NCBI RefSeq assembly: GCF_029892285.1
Contig: NZ_JARXVM010000029.1
Coordinates: forward strand, 1 to 45,174
Source of the DNA: Rhizobium sp. SG_E_25_P2
GTDB lineage: Bacteria; Pseudomonadota; Alphaproteobacteria; Rhizobiales; Rhizobiaceae
Length of the DNA: 45,174 nt
Direction of reading: 5' to 3'
The notes below the pieces were generated by a model. That model searched no databases, was not told the origin of the DNA, and was given only the letters and a program-made list of their open reading frames with translations. The translations under genes and the position numbers were made by a program. Of this stretch, positions 19,142 to 26,734 are shown piece after piece (the stretch's first letter is position 1; every line of letters begins with the position of its first letter).

Positions 19142-19711
19142 ATGACGCAAGACCTCGACACGAGCATCACTGAGACGCCGAAATCCAGCTGGCTGCGTCG
19201 CATCGTCATCGTCGGCTCCACCACCGCCGTGGTGCTTGGCGCGGGCGCGCTGGCCTTCGCCGGCGGCCAGGACGGCTTCGGCCCCGGCGGCATGCGACAC
19301 AAATTCATGCAGGGCTATATGGAATATCGCATGGACCGCATGCTCGGCGATGCCGGCGCCAATGACGAGCAGAAGGCCAAGATCAAGACGATCCTGAAAA
19401 CCGCGATGGAACAGGTCCGTCCGGACCGGCAGGAACGCCGCGCCATGCGTGACGGCGCGCTCGACCTCCTGGAAGCCCCGACCATCGACCGCGCCGCCAT
19501 CGAGGCATTCCGGGCCCAGCAGATCGAAAAGCTCGACGCCAAATCGAAAATCATTGCCAAGGCCGTCGCCGATGCCGCAGATGTGCTGAACCCCGATCAG
19601 CGCAAGAAGCTGGTGGACGAACTCGACGAGATGGGCTTTGGCCCCGGGCGCGGGCCTGGCGGCGACCATCCGCCGGCGATGATGGACGACATGCCGCCCA
19701 AGGCTCCTTGA
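19142..19711 (+). CDS. Spy/CpxP-like periplasmic protein
   Basis: A 189-residue protein with a membrane segment or uncleaved signal at about 20-41 (IVIVGSTTAVVLGAGALAFAGG) after a cytoplasmic-looking start. The rest is mostly helical, with a motif LNPDQRKKL near residue 153 that corresponds to the LTxxQ repeat of the Spy/CpxP family. Such proteins act as periplasmic chaperones, metal-stress factors or brakes on a sensor kinase. The Gly/Pro/Asp/Met-rich C-terminus could bind metal. It stands 24 bases ahead of the response regulator gene on the same strand and is probably in one operon with it and the kinase. Confidence 0.8.
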   Translation: MTQDLDTSITETPKSSWLRRIVIVGSTTAVVLGAGALAFAGGQDGFGPGGMRHKFMQGYMEYRMDRMLGDAGANDEQKAKIKTILKTAMEQVRPDRQERRAMRDGALDLLEAPTIDRAAIEAFRAQQIEKLDAKSKIIAKAVADAADVLNPDQRKKLVDELDEMGFGPGRGPGGDHPPAMMDDMPPKAP

Positions 19712-19735
19712 GCGCCCCAACAGCAGGACCATGAC

Positions 19736-20431
19736 ATGGCGGATGAAATTCTTGTGATCGACGACGACACCCGACTGTCCGCCATGCTCTCTGACTATCT
19801 CGGATCGGCAGGCTATGCCGTACGGACGGCGGCGACGGGCGCTTCAGGCCTCCAGGAGATCGCCCGTCGTCCGCCGGACGCCATCGTGCTCGACGTGATG
19901 CTTCCAGACACCGACGGCTTCGATGTCTGCCGGAAGATCCGCGCCCGCTCCAACCTGCCCATCCTCATGCTGACGGCGCGCGGCGAGGAAACCGACCGCA
20001 TCGTCGGACTTGAGATCGGCGCCGATGATTACCTCGGCAAGCCCTTCAGCCCGCGCGAGCTTGCCGCGCGGCTGAAGGCGTTGCTTCGTCGCGCCCGCTC
20101 CTCGGTCCAGCAGATGGAACTGCTGCGTTTCGGAGGGCTGGAAATAGACCGTGACCGCCGCATCGCCACCGTTGACGGCCATGAGGCGGCGCTGACCGGC
20201 TATCAGTTCTCGTTGCTGGTGGCTCTCGCCGAAAATGCCGGCCGGGTGTTGAGCCGCGACCGGCTGATGGAATTCGTCAAGGGCGAGGAGCTCGAAGCAT
20301 TCGATCGCTCCATCGACGTGCATATTTCCCGTATCCGCGCCGCCATCGAAAAGGACCCAAAAAATCCTCGGCGGATCCTCACTTTGCGCGGCTCCGGCTA
20401 TCTCTTCGCCCGCAATCAAGACGAGGGCTGA
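19736..20431 (+). CDS. OmpR-family response regulator
   Basis: A 231-residue two-component regulator. The receiver domain (1-115) shows the acidic pair DD at 9-10, the phosphorylated Asp53 in VLDVMLPDTDG, a Thr in LTARGEE, and the conserved Lys in LGKPFSPREL. The DNA-binding winged helix (about 130-228) shows LTGYQFSLLVALAENAGRVLSRDRLME and SIDVHISRIRAAIEKDP, ending LRGSGYLF. It is likely phosphorylated by the kinase encoded next, and by analogy with CpxR may activate the Spy-like gene upstream. Confidence 0.93.
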   Translation: MADEILVIDDDTRLSAMLSDYLGSAGYAVRTAATGASGLQEIARRPPDAIVLDVMLPDTDGFDVCRKIRARSNLPILMLTARGEETDRIVGLEIGADDYLGKPFSPRELAARLKALLRRARSSVQQMELLRFGGLEIDRDRRIATVDGHEAALTGYQFSLLVALAENAGRVLSRDRLMEFVKGEELEAFDRSIDVHISRIRAAIEKDPKNPRRILTLRGSGYLFARNQDEG

Positions 20432-20434
20432 GCC

Positions 20435-21700
20435 GTGATCGCCTCCCGCCTGTTTCTCAAGGTCTACTTGACCGTGCTCGGCTGTCTCGCACTCGTCGTG
20501 ATCACCCTGAGCGCGCTGACCTTTCTCGGCCGGCTCGACCCCAATCGCGGCCCGCTCGAACAGGGCGTCGGCAAACTCGCCTCTTCGGTGCTGAGCGCCG
20601 ATGTGCCGCTTGCGCAACGGCAGTCGATGCTCGACCGGCTCTCCCGCGCCTTCGACGCCGATATCGCCATTTTCGACGCCAAGGGTCGTTTCGTTCAGGG
20701 CGCCGGCGCGCGCATCGAGCGGCCCGACGCCGATGATCCCTGGATCGAGAAGACCGATCGTTTCCGGGCGTTCCGCATCGATATGCCGGACGGCGCGACC
20801 TTGGTCGCTTATGTGCCCCGGCGCTTTGCGCCGCCGCGCGGACATCTCGTCGGCCTGTTCCTGGTCACCGCCTTGATGGTGGGCGTCGGCGCCTATCCCG
20901 TCGTCCGCCATCTCACCCGGAGGCTGGATCACCTGCGGGTCAGCGTGGATCACTGGGGCAATGGCGATCTTACCGTTCGCGCGCCTGTTCATGGCCGCGA
21001 CGAGGTCGCCGCCGTGGCGCGCACCTTCAATCTCGCCGCCGACCGCATCGAGGCGCTGGTCAAATCACAAAAGAGCCTGCTGGCCAACGCCAGTCACGAA
21101 TTGCGCTCGCCGCTCGCCCGCCTGCGTCTCGCCGTGGAAATGCAGGAACTGGCGCGGTCTGATAGAACCCGCGACGAAATCATTCGCAATCTGGCCGAAC
21201 TCGACGACATCGTCGAGGAAATTCTCTTGAAAAGCCGCCTGAGCGGCGAACGGCCGCCGCCGCTCGACCAAAGCGTCGACCTCCTGGCGCTTGCGAGCGA
21301 AGAGGCCGCCGCCACCGGCGCTGGGGTCGAGGGCGATGCGGGCCTGATCATCGGCAATGAAAAACTCCTGCGCCGGCTGATCCGCAATCTGCTGCAGAAC
21401 GCCGAACGCCATGGCGCGCCGCCGGTCACAGTGACGCTGGCCGCCGAAGGCGACGCTGCGATCCTGCGCATTCGCGATCACGGCCCGGGGATCGCGCCGC
21501 AAGACCGCGAACGGGTGTTCGAGCCGTTCTATCGCCCCGCCGGTCGCAGCGAGGCGGATGGCGGCTGGGGACTCGGCCTGTCGCTGGTCGCGGAAATCGC
21601 CCGCCTGCATGGCGGATCGGTGATCATAGAGAATGTCGAAGGAGCGGGCGCCTGTATTCTGGTCAGGATCGCGAAGGGCCCCTCAGGCCGCTTCCTCTAG
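20435..21700 (+). CDS. Sensor histidine kinase
   Basis: A 421-residue membrane kinase. Transmembrane helices at about 10-32 and 138-158 enclose a periplasmic sensor domain of about 105 residues. A HAMP domain follows (about 160-210), then the phosphoacceptor segment NASHELRSPLARL with His221, and an ATPase domain with the N-box NLLQNAERHG, the G1 box DHGPGIAP and the G2 box GGWGLGLSLVAEIARLHGG. The start is GTG at 20435, three bases past the stop of the response regulator. The 3' end overlaps the convergent gene by 18 bases. The periplasmic domain may interact with the Spy-like protein, as CpxA does with CpxP; this is inference. Confidence 0.93.
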   Translation: MIASRLFLKVYLTVLGCLALVVITLSALTFLGRLDPNRGPLEQGVGKLASSVLSADVPLAQRQSMLDRLSRAFDADIAIFDAKGRFVQGAGARIERPDADDPWIEKTDRFRAFRIDMPDGATLVAYVPRRFAPPRGHLVGLFLVTALMVGVGAYPVVRHLTRRLDHLRVSVDHWGNGDLTVRAPVHGRDEVAAVARTFNLAADRIEALVKSQKSLLANASHELRSPLARLRLAVEMQELARSDRTRDEIIRNLAELDDIVEEILLKSRLSGERPPPLDQSVDLLALASEEAAATGAGVEGDAGLIIGNEKLLRRLIRNLLQNAERHGAPPVTVTLAAEGDAAILRIRDHGPGIAPQDRERVFEPFYRPAGRSEADGGWGLGLSLVAEIARLHGGSVIIENVEGAGACILVRIAKGPSGRFL

Positions 21701-22387
21701 CGCGGGCAGCCCCGCTTCATCCAGCCGCAGCCAGCCGCGGGAGTGCGACCCGCACTCGCCGGTCACCGCCACGCTGTCGATGAGACGTCGCCACCCTGGA
21801 TGGTTTAGTCGATCGCTGACGATAGTGTCGATGCGCTCGAGCGCCTCGGCCTCACGCTGCGTCAGGCGGAGGCGACCGTGATCGAGCTTGCCCCGGACGA
21901 TACGGTAGACATAATCGAGATCCTCAATTGAAACGCCAGCTCGTTTGCAGGACCGTTGGGCGGCATAAGCGCCCTCGCCTGTAGCCAGCGCCAACCGCAA
22001 CTGGTCGAGCGCCAGAGCCGACAGGATATCCGGACAGTCGCGCGACAGTTCCATCACATGCAGAAGGAGTTCGAGTTCGTCATTGTCCCGAATCACGGCG
22101 TCTGGCGCGATCATCGCCAGAAGACAGTCGGCGTCATCGGCGTCGAGGAAATTTTCGGCATAGCCGCCATTGACGAAAAAATCCGCCATGGCTTCGACGA
22201 ACCACCGGCTCCATTGCGGGCTTTTTTCCGGCGACGACTTGTGAAGCGCCAGCAACAGCCAGGCGTCGGCCTCGCTGACGAGTCCCGAAACAAACATGCG
22301 TCCGCGCAGCATCAGCGCGTCGTCCTGCGTCAGCCGCTGTTTCCCGGCAAGCGCCGAGGCGGGATAACGCAACGTTAACTCCAGCAT
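21683..22387 (-). CDS. Unknown acidic protein, possibly of a rhizobial paralogue family
   Basis: A 234-residue soluble, acidic protein without signal peptide or membrane helix. It begins MLELTLRYPASALAGKQRL, has the segment SRWFVEAMADFFVNGGY near residue 60, then DELELLLHVMELSRDCPD, and a C-terminal half with an Arg/Glu-rich helix. From memory the W-x-x-WFVEA-x-x-D-F pattern recurs in hypothetical proteins of rhizobia, with no function known. The start at 22387 is used because the stretch before it (to 22564) has no domain character and lies in the spacer and in the next gene. It is convergent with the kinase gene and overlaps it by 18 bases. Confidence 0.65.
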   Translation of the reverse strand: MLELTLRYPASALAGKQRLTQDDALMLRGRMFVSGLVSEADAWLLLALHKSSPEKSPQWSRWFVEAMADFFVNGGYAENFLDADDADCLLAMIAPDAVIRDNDELELLLHVMELSRDCPDILSALALDQLRLALATGEGAYAAQRSCKRAGVSIEDLDYVYRIVRGKLDHGRLRLTQREAEALERIDTIVSDRLNHPGWRRLIDSVAVTGECGSHSRGWLRLDEAGLPALEEAA

Positions 22388-22400
22388 CGAAGTAGCTCCC

Positions 22401-22415
22401 GCTTCATCATGAAGC
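22401..22415. promoter_or_regulatory. Short dyad just upstream of the unknown protein gene
   Basis: GCTTCAT, one base, then ATGAAGC form an exact 7-1-7 inverted repeat. It ends 14 bases before the start at 22387 and touches the likely ribosome binding site, so it could act on DNA as an operator or on RNA near the start. No partner is known. Confidence 0.25.
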
Positions 22416-22473
22416 AGTTGCAATCTCGCAGTCGAACGTAAATTTCGTCTCAATCGGAATGGTGTATGTTTTC

Positions 22474-23412
22474 TTAATCCTGAACCACCACCCTGGTCTC
22501 GTCGCGCCGGGCGCTCCAGATAATATAGAGGCCAGAGCCGATGATGATGGCGACGCCCAGCCATTTGGAGAGATTGGGAAAATCCCCAAACAACAGATAT
22601 CCCAGCGCAGTCGCCGAAATGATCTCGAAATATTGGAACGGCGCGAGCACCGAGACTGGCGCCAGCCGGAAGGCTTTCACGACCAGCAGATGGCCGTAAC
22701 CCGACAGGCCGCCGAGCAGCACGAGAATCCCGAAACTGAACAGTCCGTCGGGCAGCGCCATCTGGAAGTCGCCCCAGCCGGCAGCGTCGCCGCCCAGCAG
22801 CACGGCCCCCATGAACAGCGAGCCGCCGACGCCCGACAAGGTCTGCATGGTCAAGGGCGGATCGGCCTCGCCGATCGCGCGGTTAAGAAACAGATAGAGC
22901 GCGAATAGGAACGCGCAGGCGACTGGCAGCAACGCCGTCAGGCCGAAGAGCTGGAAGCTGGGCTGGATGACGATCATCGCCCCGCCGAAGCCGATGAGGA
23001 TAGCGAGCCAGCGCTTCCAGCCGACTTTCTCGCCGAGAAGCCAGGCCGACATCGCCGTCAGCATGAAAGGCTCGACGAAATAGATCGCGAAGACATCGGC
23101 GAGCGGCATATATTTGACCGCCGTGAAGAACAGCAGCGTCGCCGCCGCATGCAGCGCCCCGCGCAAAAGGTTCATCCAGGGGCGCTTGGCGACGAAAGCC
23201 CCGCGCCCGGCCACCGTCACCAGAAGCGGCAGCGTCAGCGCCGTCTGGAAGAAAAAGCGATAGAAGGTCACCTGCCCCGGCGACATCGCCTGCACATTGG
23301 CCATATACTTGGCGATGGCGTCCATGCAGGGCAGGATCATCATGGCGGCGGCCATGATGAGAAGCCCGCGGATGAGAGACGACGACGGAGGCGAAGAGGA
23401 AAGAGTGGTCAT
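22474..23412 (-). CDS. EamA/DMT family transporter
   Basis: A 312-residue inner-membrane protein of the drug/metabolite transporter superfamily. Ten hydrophobic segments can be drawn, arranged as two EamA repeats. Characteristic parts are PGQVTFYRFFFQTALTLPLL in repeat one, YFVEPFMLTAMSAWLLGEKVGWKRWLAILIGFGGAMIVI, and in repeat two PFQYFEIISATALGYLLFGDFPNLSKWLGVAIIIGSGLYI. Substrate cannot be assigned from sequence. It is downstream of the GMC oxidoreductase gene on the same strand with a 151-base spacer. Confidence 0.9.
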   Translation of the reverse strand: MTTLSSSPPSSSLIRGLLIMAAAMMILPCMDAIAKYMANVQAMSPGQVTFYRFFFQTALTLPLLVTVAGRGAFVAKRPWMNLLRGALHAAATLLFFTAVKYMPLADVFAIYFVEPFMLTAMSAWLLGEKVGWKRWLAILIGFGGAMIVIQPSFQLFGLTALLPVACAFLFALYLFLNRAIGEADPPLTMQTLSGVGGSLFMGAVLLGGDAAGWGDFQMALPDGLFSFGILVLLGGLSGYGHLLVVKAFRLAPVSVLAPFQYFEIISATALGYLLFGDFPNLSKWLGVAIIIGSGLYIIWSARRDETRVVVQD

Positions 23413-23563
23413 GAAGACTCGCAGCGGATTCGTGAGCTGAGTTTATCGAAGGCTGCTGTTGAGAACACGCGCTAACTCAGTTTCTCAGCCGAATAGTCTT
23501 GAACCTAAGAATCAGCATTGCTTGACTACGATGCACAACGCCGACCATCAGGCGGACTACCCC

Positions 23564-25174
23564 TCACCGCTCCGCCGCGATCCGCGCCGCCATCCGCTCA
23601 GCCATCATGATAACAGGCGCATTGGTGTTGCCGCCGATCAGGGTCGGCATCACCGAAGCGTCGATGACCCGAAGCCTCTCCATGCCCTTGACCGTCATCG
23701 CCTCGGGATCAACGACCGCGAGCGCGTCGACGCCCATCCGGCAGGTGCCGACCGGGTGGTAGATCGTATCGGCCCGCGCCCGGATTTGCCTGAGGATCTC
23801 GGCGTCGCTCAGATCGGCGAAGGGATGCAGATCGCGGCCCCTGATGTCGTCGAGCGCCGGTCGTTCCATGATGTCGAGCATCGTCCTGATCCCGGTGATC
23901 ATCAAGGCCTCGTCGCGGGTGTCGCTAAGGAAGCGGGGATCGATCTTGGGCGGCAGTTTGGGATCGGGACCATGAAGGCCCACTTCGCCGCGACTATAGG
24001 GCCTAAGCACGCAGACGTGACCGGAATAACCCTGCGGCAGGTGCAGTTTGCGGGCGTGATCCTCCAAGAGGCCGATGACGAAATGCAGTTGCAGATCGGG
24101 AATGGCGACATCGGGCGAAGACCGGAGAAACGCGCCGACCTCGGCCACCGGCGAGGCGCAGAGCCCGGTCCCATCTTTCCGCCAGCGCAGCATTTCCCTG
24201 GCGATCGTCATCAACCCTGACGGCGTCAGACCGACCGTGTCGGCGCCGCTGGAGCGAGTGGCATGCACATAGTCGAGATGGTCCTGCAGGTTCTCGCCGA
24301 CTCCCGGCAGATCATGCACCACATCGACGCCGGCTTTCTTCAACTTGCCGCCGGGCCCGATTCCCGAAAGCAGCAGCAGATGCGGCGAGCCGAAAGCGCC
24401 GGCCGCCAGGATCACCTCGCGCCGCGCCTTCACCTCCTGTCTCTGGCCGCCGCGCCTGACGACGACGCCGCGCGCGCTGCGGCCATCGAGACTCAATCGT
24501 TCGGCATGCGCGCCCGTCAGCACCTGGAGATTGGGCCGGCCCATGAGCGGATGCAGATAGGCCGCCGCCGCCGAGCAGCGCTCGCCCTTTTTCGGCCCGT
24601 CCCAGAACTGCGTCACCTGATAGAGGCCCGCGCCTTCCTGCTCCGGTCCGTTGAAATCGTCGTTGAGCGGCAAGCCAGCCTGGCGGCAGGCCTCGATGAA
24701 GCGGGCGGAAACCTGTCGCGGCGTCTGTTGTTCGCCCACCTGAAGCGGACCCGAGCCGCCATGCAACCGGCTGTCGCCGCGCTGATTCCCTTCCGTCTTC
24801 ACGAACCAGGGCAAGACCTCCCGCCAGGACCAGCCGGCGCAGCCGAGCTGCGCCCAGCGATCGTAATCCGAGGGATGGCCGCGCACATAAAGCATGGCAT
24901 TGATGGCGCTGGAGCCGCCGAGCGCCTTGCCGCGCGGCTGAAATCCGCGTCGCCCATTGAGCTTTTCCTGCGGCTCGGTGAACAGCGCCCAATTGTTGAT
25001 CTTCGGCTTGCCGCTGACCATGGCGACGATGCCGAACGGCATTCGGATGGCGATATCCCGGCCCTCGCCGCCCGCCTCGATCAGGCACACTGTTATCCCC
25101 GGCATCTCGCTCAGCCGCGCAGCCAGCACCGAACCCGCCGATCCCCCGCCGACGATGACATAGTCGAATTCCAT
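23564..25174 (-). CDS. GMC family oxidoreductase (choline dehydrogenase-like)
   Basis: A 536-residue FAD-dependent alcohol oxidoreductase of the glucose-methanol-choline family, probably cytoplasmic or peripheral. The N-terminal Rossmann motif reads FDYVIVGGGSAGSVLAARLSE, with the first GMC signature RGKALGGSSAINAMLYVRG near 85 and the second, LAAGAFGSPHLLLLSGIG, near 257. The C-terminal active-site region shows YHPVGTCRMG, and NTNAPVIMMAERMA closes the FAD fold. It could oxidise choline, long-chain alcohols or polyols; betA is not claimed because no betaine aldehyde dehydrogenase gene is near. A LiuR-like operator lies 34 bases upstream. Confidence 0.9.
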   Translation of the reverse strand: MEFDYVIVGGGSAGSVLAARLSEMPGITVCLIEAGGEGRDIAIRMPFGIVAMVSGKPKINNWALFTEPQEKLNGRRGFQPRGKALGGSSAINAMLYVRGHPSDYDRWAQLGCAGWSWREVLPWFVKTEGNQRGDSRLHGGSGPLQVGEQQTPRQVSARFIEACRQAGLPLNDDFNGPEQEGAGLYQVTQFWDGPKKGERCSAAAAYLHPLMGRPNLQVLTGAHAERLSLDGRSARGVVVRRGGQRQEVKARREVILAAGAFGSPHLLLLSGIGPGGKLKKAGVDVVHDLPGVGENLQDHLDYVHATRSSGADTVGLTPSGLMTIAREMLRWRKDGTGLCASPVAEVGAFLRSSPDVAIPDLQLHFVIGLLEDHARKLHLPQGYSGHVCVLRPYSRGEVGLHGPDPKLPPKIDPRFLSDTRDEALMITGIRTMLDIMERPALDDIRGRDLHPFADLSDAEILRQIRARADTIYHPVGTCRMGVDALAVVDPEAMTVKGMERLRVIDASVMPTLIGGNTNAPVIMMAERMAARIAAER

Positions 25175-25207
25175 GATGCAGTTCCTCCCCGCGTCTAGAA
25201 TTGTTCT

Positions 25208-25225
25208 CCTTTACGTAAAGGTCAA
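25208..25225. promoter_or_regulatory. Candidate MerR-type operator between GMC oxidoreductase and alcohol dehydrogenase
   Basis: CCTTTACGTAAAGG (25208-25221) is a perfect 14-bp palindrome, continued by TCAA. It lies 34 bases upstream of the GMC gene start and 130 bases upstream of the opposite-strand alcohol dehydrogenase. The segment 25209-25225 matches the site in front of the MerR-like gene in 15 of 17 bases. Confidence 0.6.
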
Positions 25226-25354
25226 CAGGATCTTGCAGCCGTTTCGGTCCCTGCGTCAGACGCGGCGATATTTTGCGCTTTCAGGCTTGCCCCGCCGCCC
25301 CCCGATATGTTCTCTAGCCGCAAAACAATCGTCATCCGCTAATGGAGGATTCCC

Positions 25355-26482
<1,128 letters not shown>

Positions 26483-26509
26483 GCCGACAAGACCCACCGA
26501 CTCTTCAAG

Positions 26510-26543
26510 CGCCGGAATCTCGCGATTCCGGCGTTTTGTTTTT
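26510..26543 (+). terminator. Strong terminator after adhC
   Basis: CGCCGGAATC (26510-26519) pairs perfectly with GATTCCGGCG (26524-26533) around TCGC, followed by TTTTGTTTTT. It lies 27 bases past the adhC stop. Confidence 0.92.
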
Positions 26544-26734
26544 CGTGAGGACGAGCCGACACAAGAGCCCGGATACAGACGTCGCCGGTTTGATGACGAG
26601 CCTATGCGTCCCTATCAAGGACCACTGGTATGAGGAACGAACCGAGCCTTTTTTCGGCGCGGCGAGATTGGCCAGACATGCCCAAACATCTGAACCACGC
26701 CGCCAATCTTTAAAAACGACCGCGCGGCCCGACG

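Noticed and set aside
23564-25174. Naming the GMC oxidoreductase betA
   Set aside because: No betaine aldehyde dehydrogenase, choline transporter or BetI-like gene is nearby, and the GMC family is broad.
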